Below are positions 34,879 through 46,532 of a DNA stretch of 64,000 nucleotides, piece by piece (the first letter of the stretch is position 1; each line of letters opens with the position of its first letter). The stretch is from Metellina segmentata. Its lineage: Eukaryota; Arthropoda; Arachnida; Araneae; Tetragnathidae. The stretch spans positions 81,490,359-81,554,358 of the forward strand of contig OX375876.1 in the NCBI GenBank assembly GCA_947359465.1, written 5' to 3'. The notes under the pieces are model-generated. The model was not told where the DNA came from, searched no databases, and worked only from the letters and a program-made list of their open reading frames with translations. Both the position numbers and the translations under genes were made by a program.

Positions 34879-36182
34879 CTGGAAAAATAAATCATTGTTA
34901 TTGCAAAAAAAAATGGATTCTATTATTTTAAATTAACCACTTGTAGTCCCATTAAACTACCAAAAAATATATATTTTTTAATATTCTAAACTGAATTAGA
35001 TATGGATAAATGAAAAAATCATGATCATAACATCTCTGTATTAAAACAATGTTACCACCGCCGCAGGATTGAAAACTCGCTTCTTTCAATCCATTCTTAG
35101 ATGGTTTTACGAGAAAGTACGGATCAGAAAATTATGAAATTAACATGGTTTGTTCAAAATTGTACAGGAAATAAGATGAAGAAGTTTTATTCTCATGCAG
35201 CTATTAGTTTAGGGTGTATTGAGGGACAAAGTCGGAAGAAGCGAAATTTCAAACACGAGTGAGCACAACACAAACAAATTTTCAGTTTTCAGCCATGAAT
35301 TTTTTTTTCTTGTGTACCTCTAAGCTTAATTTTTTGCACTTTGCCAAGTTTTTTTTCTTTTTTTTTTCCCTTTTTGAAATTTTAATTTGATTTCTGGTAA
35401 TTTTTTTTTTTGAAATTCGGGAAATTTTCGTTGCTTTTTTGTTAAAACTCATATTTATAACTTATTACTATTAAATTAGTTTTTAAATCTGAAAATATCA
35501 CTGGAAACTTTAGAATGTACTCTTTCCTATGATATAATTACTTTTGAAATTGGTTAATAAATAAATTCGATGCGATTAAAAGTTGGTCACACAATTTTCG
35601 TATTTTTAGATTGTAATTTCAAATACAAATATAGCTATAGCGTAATACTATTAGCTTTAAAATTTGAAAATACCACGTGAAAGCTTGGAATGCACTCTTT
35701 CTTATGGTATAATTATTTGTAAAATTGGTTGATAAATAAATTTTTGATGCAATGAAAAGTATAATTTTGCGATGGTGTATAAATTCTTCACTGCGGAGAT
35801 GTAACGTGTTTAGACACATATAAATAAGGTTATGGGATCCCACCAACAAAATAACAAGATTTGTTCTGCGTAGAAAACTCTAGGAGTTCAAAAAAGTCCT
35901 ACATATTTTAACTTTTTTAGACAGAAATCAGGATTGATACTCAAAATAGAAAAAGGAATTTAAAATTTCCAAAACATCCTGATAGTGTCCTTAAGTACAA
36001 GTTATAACCAATCCAGCCAATTTTACAACTCATTTTAGTTTATAACAGCGGAGTCATTCTATGCCTAATCTACACACTGTTTTGTCCAAGCTATCAGATT
36101 TTCACAAAACATGGTGACCTTACCATACTTATGAAAAATAATAAAACAATTTTCCCCAACTTCCATTCAAAAGCTTTACTAT

Positions 36183-36790
36183 TGTCTATACAGGGCCGTA
36201 ACTATAGAACTAATAGTTCAAATTTAGTAAATTTGATACCAAATGGAAGCTATTTGTTTCAAAAGTGTATATAAAATACAAAACCAGTGGTAATTTTACA
36301 TCGTTAAGTGGAGTTTTTTACACGTAAAGTGAAAAATTCACTTTTAAAAACAGTAGACTTTAAAAGACTATAAAAAAATGAACCCTCTTATATTTCTCTG
36401 AAACTTTGTAGAAGTATTAACTAACATATGTACTTTAAACTGAGAAAAATTCAGAGCATGCAGCACATTTTTCATTTTTGAATAAAAGCTATTCTAATTA
36501 CAGCACGGATTTCAAAACGGCAGTCTTCTTACAGTGCAAAAATGACCATAACTTAAAAACAGTGGTCAAATTTGAATACTTATATGTACAAATTCAAAGC
36601 AAGCTCACAATATTTCATGTTTCTATATCAATACAGTATCAAATTATTTTTAATTTGTTTCATAGCATGGCTGTCTTTCAAAACGTACTTTTAAGAAGTA
36701 GAAAAATGTTTTTATTTATTTAAATTAAACATTTTTTTTTCCCAAAATGTTATGCATTTTACAATATTTAATTTCAGTATTTCTGTAAAA
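36183..36790 (+). repeat. left inverted arm
   Basis: Pairs with 37680-38302, e.g. ACCATAACTTAAAAACAGTG and its complement AACAATGG-type counterpart at about 37920-37940. Confidence 0.85.
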
Positions 36791-36857
36791 AAATTTACAT
36801 TTATGCTTAGGATATATTGTTTCAATACCCAGTTGAAATTGTTAATAATTAGCAGAT

Positions 36858-37250
36858 ATGTATGAAATGGGAAATACAATTACTAGAAAAAGGACTAATC
36901 ACTGCTTTACGCCAATAAACAAAAGTCAGATGCTGGTTTCCAGAGTTTCAGGTTCCTCAACAACTTTCATTGCTATCATAGAATTGGAGAAAACCATCAA
37001 ATTACTAACATTCCAAAATGAACAATATGTTCCATGTGTGTATGAAACTAATTGGTGGATTGGAAAGATTTTGGAATGTGCTGTGAGGAATATAATAATT
37101 ACAAAATTATGTCCATGCGTCTTCATAGATCAAGTGCATCCTGTACATGGCCAGAGCTCTTAGATACATGTTGGATTGCTTATGAACACATAATGAAATT
37201 CATTTTCTCCAGCAACTACAATAGGAAGAACATACCATGTTGCTCCTGAT
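36858..37250 (+). pseudogene. transposase-like C-terminus (WWIG / CWI family)
   Basis: Readable on plus across two frames. First frame: TRKRTNHCFTPINKSQMLV, then NEQYVPCVYETNWWIGKILE. After a frame change: CEEYNNYKIMSMRLHRSSA then CTWPELLDTCWIAYEHIMK. The order 'VCVYDxxWWxG ... FMHPxGP ... WPxxxDxCWxP' is one I know from uncharacterised transposon proteins of arthropods and cnidarians. The same family appears at 42.6-44.1 kb. N-terminal parts are missing; the internal frameshift shows it is dead. Confidence 0.7.
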
Positions 37251-37679
37251 GAAAATTAATTAATTGAACAATCGTTACAAAACTACAAAACAAATTGAAT
37301 TATGAAGTAATAATACTTTCTATTTTGTGTTAATGTGGTGACCATTTTTATTTATGCTCCATATTTATCTTTAAAGACATGTTTAAAAAAAAATTTGAGT
37401 GCTCAGAAATTTTAGTTTTATTTTGTCAATTTTAAGAACATGATTGGATTTACTACAATGACTCTTTATATTCGACCTGTTTAAAATATTTAAGTTATGT
37501 CAACTGTGATACATATTTTTTTTATTGAGCCTATATCAATCCATATTTTATGAGAGTTTGAGTTGTACAATTGGGGTTATTATAGGTATTTCTGTATTTC
37601 TAAAAATATAAGATACTATTAAGTAAAAGAATTTCACTGGTAATTTTTAACAATATACCCTGAGAATAAATGTAATTTT

Positions 37680-38302
37680 TTACAGAAATACTGGAATTAA
37701 ATATTGTAAAATGCATAACATTTTAAAATATATATCTATATATATTTTTTAATTATATAAATAAATAAAAGTATTTTCTACAGTGCTTCTTTAAAGTACT
37801 TTTTAAAAGACAGCCATGCTATAAAACAAATAAAAAATAATTTGATACTGTATTGATAAATAAACATGAAATAATGCAAGCTTGCTTTGAATTAGTACAT
37901 CACAAAAATAAAAAATTTGACCATTGTTTTTAAGTTATGGTCATTTTTGCACAGTAAGATGACCACTGTTTTGAAATCCATGCTATCATTAGAATAGCTT
38001 TTATACAAAATGAAAAATGTGCTGTACGCTCTGAATTGTTCTCAGATTTAAGTGCATATGTCAGTTAATACTTCTACGAAGTTTAAGAGAAAAATAGGAG
38101 GGTTCACATTTTTTTATAGCCTTTTAAATTCGAGTGGTTTTAAAAGTGAATTTTTCACTTTACATGTAAAAAACTCCACTACAATGTAAAATTACCACTG
38201 GATTTGTATTTTATGTACACTCCTGAAATAAATGGCTTCCATTTAGTACCAAAAATACTAAATTTGAACTATTAGTTCTATAGTTAGGGCCCTGTGTAGA
38301 CA
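37680..38302 (-). repeat. right inverted arm
   Basis: Reverse complement of the left arm with scattered substitutions and small indels. Confidence 0.85.
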
Positions 38303-38484
38303 GTGTGGCAAATTCAAGATGGCCACCATTTTTTAAAATTGACCAATTAAAATTATTGTATCTTGGCTAATATTGGACAACATATTTAAAAAATTGAGAT
38401 CTAAGGGTTTCACTGCCATGTCTATCGGTGGTAAAAATTTGAAAAAAAATACACGACTATGGTGCAACACCATTTAGATGTCCC

Positions 38485-38725
38485 TGTGGCAACTTAGCCA
38501 CAGATCTCCAGATAATATCTATGAAAGGGAATTTGTAATTCGCGTCTTCCCTACCCGATGGGGAATTCGTCAGATTGGCTTGGAACGTGGTAACAGAAAG
38601 ACCACATCAGAATGAACCTATTACATTCTCTTTGTGTTTCATCGTCTTTGTGTCAGTGTTCTGTCTTGTAAATAAATAGATGTTCAAAATAGAAACGGAC
38701 TCGATGTAATAGTTATTACGTCACA
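38485..38725 (+). mobile_element. solo LTR with 5-bp target duplication
   Basis: The 241-bp segment begins TGTGGCAACTTAG and ends ATTACGTCACA. It is flanked on both sides by GTCCC (38480-38484 and 38726-38730). It contains a poly(A) signal AATAAA near 38671. TG...CA ends and a perfect duplication without internal sequence mark a solo LTR, probably gypsy- or BEL-type (inference). The element is in a bunched intron. Confidence 0.8.
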
Positions 38726-40214
38726 GTCCCCATATAGAATGACCGTAATGTGTCATTTTAAAGCTCTTTAATGGGTTTTAATTTAATATAAAAATTAATG
38801 GAGTTTTAATTTTTTTACATTTACAAAAAATCGAACAAAATATTACTACTATTAGCCATTTCCCAAGGTTGGGATCAGGTCATACAGGGAGATTAAAGTT
38901 TAACAAGTATGGAAATAGTCCACATACCAGTATGTAGCTTTTCACTGAAGTCCAAATTTTAAACAAGTATAGATGGTATAGTTTAGAAAATTGTGAGAAT
39001 AATGCAAATTTTATTCTGCATTTTTTAAGCATATTAAACTGACAATTAATTTAATTAGGAATTAAGTTTAAAAGAAAACAATATTTTTAATTGCTCACCC
39101 TATCTTTTTACCCTATTCCAACTCAATAGCAGGAAAATTATTCAAGCTTTATGTGTTTAGTAAATTTTCCCATCTGTTTCAAGATGCATCTATGTAAACC
39201 TATTTTACTTGTAATTAACAAAAGCTTCAATTTATGCTGATTAAGCTAACTTCAGCACAGAAATGTGCGACATTCACTGAAACATTCTTTATTAACCCAG
39301 ACGTGCTTTGAGTGCTGAAGTCATGCTTCAGATTTCTGGTACTTAAAAATTCTTTCTAAAGTAGTAGTAAAGTGACTTATATACTGTCAATAAATTCTAT
39401 GTCTACCCTCAATATATCATTTGAAAAGCTTATAATAGTCAAACCTTATTAGATGAACTTGCTTAATACAAATTACTGATGTTGCAAACTAAATTTCAAT
39501 CTCATCAAAATACATATTCAAATAATGACTCATTTATTTAAGAACTAGGATTGCACTAATTGCCCCAGTTAAGATTAATTAATTTTTTAAACTTAAAGAC
39601 AAATGGATTCTTTTCAACCATATTATCAGAAACATTGATTTATATGTGGAAGATAGAAGGAAGCATAAATAAAGATTCTGAAGATGGAGGAATAAGCAAG
39701 CCTTCTTCAAAAAAAGCTACTGCTGGCATCGAAATTGTTTAATGAAATTTGTCTTTGGTTTGACTGTATATTGTCATAACTCCTCAATAATCAAATACAC
39801 CTCTGTTGTGTGAGAAAAACAAATTTTTAATCTTTTTCTTTCGATAGAAATACATAAACTAAATTCCTAATTTATGCCAACTTAAGGCGAATGCTGTAAA
39901 AAACATCCAGTTTCACATAGACCAGTGCTTAATCGTATTGGATTTCTTTTCTCTCTACATATTTTACATTTAAAAATCAATACAAATATTAGTTTTTTTT
40001 AATAACAAACAAATGCTGTCTCATCTATATATCTACAGCAATTTTGATCAATAGCAAAAATGAGAACTTAAGTACTCTGAAGTGTTCTGTACATCAGAGA
40101 ATTAACCGTAAAAACATTTTTACAAAATCTACTGAGTAAATATTTTCAGTTGAACAGAAATTATTATGATACAATGATAATTAAGACAAAATCTTAACAG
40201 AAGGGAATACATAC

Positions 40215-40269
40215 CATTGCTTGCTCTATTTTGTTGTCAATTGCAACAGTGCTGGTCCCACTGGGAACA
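40215..40269 (-). CDS. bun: bunched/TSC22D, coding exon 2 (start of TSC box)
   Basis: 55 nt: acceptor AG at 40270-40271, donor GTATGT at 40209-40214. One base completes the split serine codon from exon 1; 18 codons follow: VPSGTSTVAIDNKIEQAM. TSTVAIDNKIEQAM is the invariant first half of the TSC box, joining in frame to DLVKSHL of the last exon. Too short to be seen as a reading frame; found by splice-site and motif matching. Confidence 0.96.
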
Positions 40270-41498
40270 CTATAAAATTAAAAGGCAATTATTAAAAAAA
40301 TGCATGTGATGAAAATAATAAAGTAATGAAGGTATGGTTTACACAAAATAATGATTTTACAAAAATGTAATATGTACCGTCGATAAACTTTACGGTATTC
40401 GGAAGCCATAACAAATGTATGCATCACCCAAGAGTGGACAAAGTCTACTGATATGGAAGGAAGATTATACGCAGTAAAGAAAGTGGAGCACTTTTTTATG
40501 AGCTATTTAAGAGGGTGAAAGATAAAATCCTGAAAGATTTGTTCATCGAGTTGATAATCTGTCAAGATGGAAAACTTGCATTCAAAACACTATTTCCATA
40601 GTAAATATTACAGGTCCTCAAAAAAAAATTTAATGTCAGATGGGTTGGAATTTTTTTCTCTATACAATGATGGTAACAGTGTTATGATACCAAAAAATTT
40701 ACATTCTGAAAAGAAAATACTTTTTAAATAGGTTAGATTATTTTTTAAATAAAATTCTAAACAGTTAATTATTAAAAAAATTTAAAACTAAACTCCCAAG
40801 GAATGTACTTTTGAAATATATCATAATCAATAGCAACATAATTAAACTAATCAACCCTAATTGACAACTTAATACAGAGTAGGTTAACCAGAATGTGAAA
40901 CACAAAAGTATATCCTGGGTTAAATGAGCTAAATCAGCATTAGGCCAAAAAAAAGGTTTGTTTCCTGTAACATGAGCTAAAATATTCGGGTACGTAGGTA
41001 GAAAAAAGGTTTTTTTATTGCTAAATATTTTTAGCAAAGGAAATAGAGTATTAATTTTTAGATTTAAAATTTATCATAGGTGTGATTTATGATGTAAAAT
41101 ACCTGGGTATATTTATTTTTGTGTGTATTTATAATTTTTCTTTATTCACCCCTAAAGAGTTTTATGACATATAATGTCTGAATTGAGAATAGTATCAGAG
41201 AGATCGAAATGAAAGAATTTCTCTTTTTATAATTATATTAATTATAATTTATCTCTGTTCTTCAAAAAGAAGTTTTTAACCTTTTCTTAAAGACATGTTC
41301 TATTTATCTGGAAAATATATCGACGAATAAACAGATACAAGTACGTAACTGTCAATTTAATTTTTTGACAATTTTATATGGACGTATACATATGGGCTTC
41401 ATTTCATTTTCTGTACAAATATTGCATATAGGTAATTAAATAGCGTTTAAAAAATTATTTTATTTCAAAATCCCGTCCTGAACACAATCTTTAGAACT

Positions 41499-42030
41499 GG
41501 GTCATTTCACATCAGTTCAAACAGGATCCGACACCCATGGTCTCATATTTTGATGACGCTTGGCATGTTTGTTCCTTTTATGGGTTTAAGAACACATAAT
41601 GTTTTTTTATTTTTTTGCTCTTTCTCAAACGGCTTATGTTTTATAGCCTGTTAAAGTTTTTGGAATTTTGCAGGGGGGGGGGGGGTTGTTATCGATCAGA
41701 CGGTGGAAACTCAATTTGTTTTTTATGGAAAATAAATTATATATCCCTTGTTTATATCAACCAATGTTGATGAAATTTTTTAAGAGTATACAACAATAGT
41801 AAGGAGTCCAGAAAAAAAATTCCTAAGTTCTATTTATAGACTTTAAAAATAATATTGCGAGTTCTACGCTAAGTGGAATATCTTCAAAAGGGTCAAGAAC
41901 AATCAAAAAATTTTTTCACTTGTATTCGTGTTCTAAAAGATATGCTCTACCACATGAAAAAATAAAAGGAATGGCTTTTTCACTCCTTTATTATTTTTTC
42001 TCACTGTTAGATAGAAATCACTTGACTCAC
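41499..42030 (+). repeat. left inverted arm
   Basis: About 530 bp, pairing with 44135-44572 and 46412-46532. It includes a G-run of 12 at about 41676, absent from the right arm. Confidence 0.85.
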
Positions 42031-42589
42031 TATTTTTCTTAAAAAAGTTTAGTTAAAGTTTAATTTTAGTGAGATTTTAACTACAAATGTCACATATATC
42101 AACCAATTTTAAATAAAATTAGACAAGGCAAACACAAATTGAAAATGATTAAAGTAATAGAGTATAATTAATATTGTTAATTAGGCCTGTGTGTGTTCAA
42201 AAAAAATTGTTTTAAAATAGGTTATCCACAATTATATCTTGAGATTATTTAAAAATAAGATAATTATTTTCCTAATTTTCAACAATTAGGTCTAATTAAA
42301 GTACATCAAATTGCATTACAATTTAAATTTAGTTTTAAAAACTAGTACTAAACTATTCAACTCTCTAACACAACAGCATATTTCAAGAAATATTATAAGT
42401 AATAAAAACACTCAAGTTGTGACTAAAAAGATGTGCCTTCAATTTTGATTAGTACCAGATATGGTGTGTTTTTGCTGGTGCCAGTAGCACAATACATCAA
42501 AATGTGATTTTATTGATTCACTGAGCAGGTATTGAAGAGGATTACAAAGCCCTTTTTCGTATATTGTTTGTGAGGGAGCAGTAAGAGAA

Positions 42590-44142
42590 TGTATGCTAAG
42601 GCATTGCGACAAGTGTCCATCAAAATATAACCATGTCCAGTTTTTACAGTCAAAATTTGAGAACTATGATTATGAAGACCCTGTCGAGTACAATCAGTGG
42701 GTTTTGACTGATCAAACTGAAATGATAGGGTGCTCGAGCTCAGTTGATGAGGTTAGTGATAACTAGTGCAAAGTTGCATTTATCATTCCCTAAAGTTGCA
42801 TTTATGGAAATAAAGTAATAAATTTTTTTAAGTTATTTATTTTTGATACACTAAAATCTAAAATAAATTATTCGTAAAATTTGAAAAAATTATTGACAAT
42901 TTTAGTTGTGTACAACAGTATTATCATACATCATTAAATACAGAAGAACTTTGATGTCGTTGAATGGCTGATTCTTGACTATTAATTTCTTTAACATTGA
43001 AATTCTGCGCTCAACAGAGACTGATGTTGTCTGACATTGCTGCAGTAGCAAAAGCTGACTCAGGGGAAAATCATCTCTGGAAAGTGTAGCAATAACTGTT
43101 AGATCATTATTCTTTTCTGTTTTTTAAGATACACTTTAAGGTTGCAAGGATCTTCTTTAAAATCCATCGATCTGATAACTTTGTACGTTGCCTTGATGTT
43201 GTACGTTTTGGATTCCAATTTTTCTATGAGACGAATCAAACATTCGTAGCTGCTTTTGATTTTCACCAAACGTTTTGGCAGCTCTGGGTCACACACTGCT
43301 TTTATTACGTGATGCACTAAAATGCAGTCATCACTGAAACCGCTTGCATTGTCCTTTACAGTAGGAAGGTGGTCAGCGTAATACAATGCTGTCCGAAGCC
43401 ACGTAACTGACGGTGTGAGTACTGGCTCAGGCTATTGGCCGATGGTCTGAGAAGCAGTTTTTCAGAGCTTGTTTTGAACTGTAAGTTTTGTATTAGTTAA
43501 TTTTAAGCTAAATTTTAAGAAGTTGCATTTATGCAGAAAGTTGCATTCATGTTACGCGGTTATAACTCACTTACAATACAACTTTCTGAAAGAACTACCC
43601 ACATATAGCAAACATTCACTAGTTCAGTGACGGATGTGCTCTCTCTGGGCAATATAAAAATAAATACAACTTCATTTATCTATGTCTGCATGAAAAGGAC
43701 TTTCAACTAAAAGCCCAGTGGTCATTTTTTGCAACCAGTCACGGTAAAACTGAATGTAACGGAATATGGGTTTACGTAAAACGCTTACCTAGGAAGGAAA
43801 GTCTTCAATGACATCTGGACAGACAAATTAAAACAACAAATGAACTTCTCGAGTTTTGCAAATCCAACATTAAAAATATTAACTTCCAACTTATTTCTAA
43901 GACATATCCTGGATGTTTTATTGCTTATGTTTATGGTATTTTGGTAAGATGAATGCAGAAGAAGATTCCACTGTAAAGTTTTTGCATCCTCATAGACTAT
44001 CACAATCATTTTCTGGCCCAAAAGGGAAGTTGAATGTGTCGTACCGATCCCTCATGTCGTTGCAATTGTGGAACGCCTAAAACAACATTTTCCATTCCAG
44101 AAGCATTCAGAACGATTTCAGGAAAATGAGCGAGTCAAGTGA
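42590..44142 (+). pseudogene. transposase-like protein with FFATSHGK core
   Basis: Three blocks on plus in order. N-terminal (42590-42770): CDKCPSKYNHVQFLQSKF, EYNQWVLTDQTEM, a Cys pair followed by the QWVxTDxT motif. Core (43647-43900): GQYKNKYNFIYLCLHEKDF, then AQWSFFATSHGKTECNGI, VKRLPRKESLQ, TNELLEFCKSNI. C-terminal (about 43920-44142): CFIAYVYG, WPKREVECVVPIPHVVAIVE and a terminal TGA at 44140-44142. These blocks belong to a widespread uncharacterised transposon protein family. In-frame stops (after ESLQ) and frameshifts show it is dead. The DNA between blocks 1 and 2 is an inserted hAT fragment. Confidence 0.75.
42890..43420 (-). pseudogene. hAT transposase C-terminal fragment
   Basis: On minus: PKRLVKIKSSYECLIRLIEK and YKVIRSMDFKEDP, then after a frame change LLLLQQCQTTSVSVERRI, SMLKKLI. 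SVSVERxxSMLKKL is the dimerisation region found at the end of hAT transposases. No TIRs are visible; it interrupts the plus-strand transposase-like gene, so it arrived later. Confidence 0.7.
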
Positions 44143-44572
44143 TTTCTATCTTTAAAGTGAGAAAAAATAATAAAGGAGTGAAAAAAACCATTCATTTTAT
44201 TTTTTCATGTGGTAAAGCATATCTTTTAGAACAAGAATATAAATTTTTTTTGATTTTCCTTAACCCTTTTGAAGATATTCCCCACTTAGCGTAGAACTCG
44301 CCATTTTATTTTTAAAATTCATAAATAGAACTTTGGAATTTTTTCTGACTTACAGGTAAATTAATTTTTTTCTGGACTCCTTGCATATTGATGTATACTC
44401 AAAAAATTTCATCAACATTGGTTGATAAACAACGTAAACTTAGATATAATTTATTTTCTAAAAAAAGGAATTTGGTTTCCTCAATCTGATCGATAAAAAC
44501 CTCAAAATTCCAAAAACTTTAACAGGCTAAAAAAAACATAAGCCGCTTGAGATAGAACAAAAAAAGGTGGAG
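44135..44572 (-). repeat. right inverted arm, inner block
   Basis: Inverted copy of about 41623-42030. It starts at the stop codon of the transposase-like gene. Confidence 0.85.
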
Positions 44573-45344
44573 TGGTAGCATCCGCAACGTTAGGCCGCCA
44601 AAGCGATTGTTTACGCCAAATCAAGATGGCGGCCGATGTAAGCAATTCCAAGATGGCCGCCATATACAACGTGAACCTTTGCATACAGTGCATAGATAAT
44701 AATAATTTGTTTAAAAATTAAGAAAAAATCAATATAAATTTCACTTGAAAATTTTCTAATATTTCAGTCTGGTTTTCTCCGAACATGTGCGCAATTTTGC
44801 GTCAATTTCATCCTAGTTTTGTCACTTAAAAAAAATATCTTAAATAAAAAATAAAAAAAATTATAATTGTTAAAATAAAAAAAAATAATAATAATAAAAA
44901 AACCGTGATTTTTTTAAAACGTCCGGATTTTCATCAATTTTGAATTGGAAACTTTGCAATGCATAGAAAATTCAAAACAAGAAATCTTTTTTTAATAAGG
45001 TAGTTCTTTTCTGTGATCATAATCCACACAAAGGTTTTTGATGAGAAACCAAAAATCTAAAAATTCTTCTGCTATTCATAAGTGTGAAAAAATATTTTTT
45101 CACAATTTTTCTAGCAATAAGCATTATGTGAGCAACTCAATGGGGATATTCCAGGTTATAGAGCCATATATGGAAAAGCAAGACAAATATTTTTATTGTA
45201 ACGACTTTACAAGAGGAAATTGTTTTTTAGAGAAGTCAAAGCGTATTGCGCTTAAGGTTTCAATGCGTTTAAACCAGTATACCGGGAGAAATTTGTTTGT
45301 AGATAAGTCACAGCGTATAACGCGCGATCCCCGCCTGCCGGCTA

Positions 45345-45372
45345 CCTCGCCGCCCCTCCGGGGCCGGCGAGG
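45345..45372. repeat. GC-rich perfect-stem hairpin
   Basis: CCTCGCCG pairs with CGGCGAGG and CCCC with GGGG around a 3-nt loop, in otherwise AT-rich DNA. Confidence 0.7.
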
Positions 45373-45494
45373 ACCTTTCACCGTTGGCTTCCATGCGTAT
45401 AAGTCACCGTATTGGGTGCCCACCCAAGCATAGTCCAATGTTTGTAATATAACCAAAAGCTAAACAAAAATCAAACTTACCCTCACAGCCGGGT

Positions 45495-45605
45495 CCTTGA
45501 AATTCTGACTATGGTTAACAGTCATATGCTCGAATCGATAACCCTTGAACTCTTTGTCCTTCGGGTATTGATACCAGCATATGACTTCCAATAGTCAGAA
45601 ATTTT
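45495..45605. repeat. 110-bp imperfect foldback
   Basis: AAATTCTGACTATGG ... AGTCATATGCT ... ATCGATAACCC is mirrored by GGGTATTGATACC ... AGCATATGACT ... CCAATAGTCAGAAATTT around a loop of about 20 nt. Confidence 0.7.
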
Positions 45606-46411
45606 TGTAGTTCCTTGCAAAATTCAGCTCTGAATTACCTCAGCCAAAACTTTCTGGTTCCTATTTTACACCTCAACCATAAAACATTTATCCGTCCCTC
45701 GTTCAAGTCCTCCAAACACCCATTTACCCTCCAATTTCTTACTCCTGTTATACTTTCTTTTGCCAAATTTTTGTCCTATCTTTCTACATTTCCACTCCTA
45801 CCTATCACCAGCATCCTTTCTCAATGTTAAAATCATATCATTCTCACATGAAAGACATTTCACCTTCTTCCCAATCAAGCTACTACATGTTTGCAAAAAA
45901 AAAAAAAAAAAACATTTTCTAACGTTCAATAAAACTATCCACTGCTATATCAAATCAACTAAGGGGAAATGAGCAACCAAAAGAGGAAAAAAATTCTAAA
46001 TTCCAATCTGCAATTTCAAAAATCAAATTTAATCCAAATTTTTTTTTGAAATTTTAATTAAAATTTAAATAAAGTGACAAATTTAAAAAATTGTAACTTA
46101 CAATCTGCTTTCCAAACTTATCCTAAAAATTTTGAAAATTAATAAAACAAGTCGATTTTATAAATCAAGAGCAAAATTCATATGCACCCAACAATTTCAA
46201 AGACTGTCTAAATTTTAATTCCGTTCTACATTAAAAATAAAAGTGGAAAAGCGTATTTTCTTCCTTAACCAATCATGAGACCCGTTTATTATCGTCAGGA
46301 GAAAATATCTAGGGTTGCCTTAAAACTAAGAAAAACCGAAAACGGGAAGGTTACCACAATTGGCAATACATCGCTCGAAAGTTGTAACGTATCGGATACT
46401 ACATACCATCC

Positions 46412-46532
46412 CAAAAAAAATTTATGTGTTCTTAAATCCATAAAAGGAACAAAAATGTAAGTTTCATCAAAATCTGTGATCATGGGTGTCAAATCCTTTT
46501 TTTTTCCTGGATGATTTGACATGGATTGAACC
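46412..46532 (-). repeat. right inverted arm, outer block
   Basis: Inverted copy of 41499-41622, completing the right TIR of the composite element. Confidence 0.8.

Larger units (their letters stand above)
36183..38302 (+). mobile_element. long-TIR DNA transposon in bunched intron 2
   Basis: The left arm (about 36183-36790) is inverted at about 37680-38302. Both tips read TGTCTA-ACAGGGCC then TAACTATAGAACTAATAGTT. Each arm is about 610 bp with few gaps. The 890-bp core carries part of a transposase-like protein on plus. Target duplication could not be read because the arms extend to the junction with unique sequence. Arms this long can fold back. Confidence 0.88.
34879..40214 (-). other. bunched intron 2
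   Basis: About 5.3 kb between matching splice sites (donor GTATGT on minus at 40214, acceptor TTTTTCCAG at 34879). It contains a long-TIR transposon (36183-38302) and a solo LTR (38485-38725). 34890-36180 and 38735-40214 are AT-rich without supported genes. Confidence 0.9.
44573..46411. mobile_element. 1.8-kb element inserted in the right arm
   Basis: It splits the right arm at an A-run. Its own ends are imperfect inverted repeats: left GGTGGAGTGGTAGCATCCGC then AACGTTA, right (minus) GGGATGGTATGTAGTATCCG then ATACGTTA. It contains AAGATGGCGGCC (44627-44638, YY1-like core), a GC-rich hairpin (45345-45372) and a larger foldback (45495-45605). A 131-codon frame at 45038-45433 has no recognisable domain. 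Confidence 0.55.
41499..46532 (+). mobile_element. long-TIR DNA transposon, composite, in bunched intron 1
   Basis: Left arm 41499-42030 is inverted on the right in two blocks, 44135-44572 and 46412-46532, separated by an inserted element. Tips: GGGTCATTTCACATCA on the left, GGTTCAATCCATGTCA (minus) on the right. Shared blocks include GACACCCATG, TTTGTTCCTTTTATGG, GAACACATAA, ATCGATCAGA, CAACCAATGTTGATGAAATT, AGTTCTACGCTAAGTGG and ATCTTCAAAAGGGT. The core encodes a dead transposase-like protein (plus) that is itself interrupted by a hAT-like fragment (minus). Confidence 0.85.

Noticed and set aside
39560..39742. 60-codon plus-strand frame ending SSKKATAGIEIV, with codon use that looks coding
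   Set aside because: No recognised family, no matching splice partners, and it lies antisense in a bunched intron; chance cannot be excluded.
44627..44655. YY1-like AAGATGGCGGCC as a bunched enhancer
   Set aside because: It lies inside an inserted transposon; a related GATGGCC also occurs at 38325, so it is more likely element-borne.
45038..45433. 131-codon plus-strand frame in the inserted element
   Set aside because: Runs through a GC-rich hairpin with no domain; not counted as a gene.
45500..45600. AGTCATATGCT resembling the start of 18S rRNA
   Set aside because: Only 11 bp match; the rest is an unrelated foldback.
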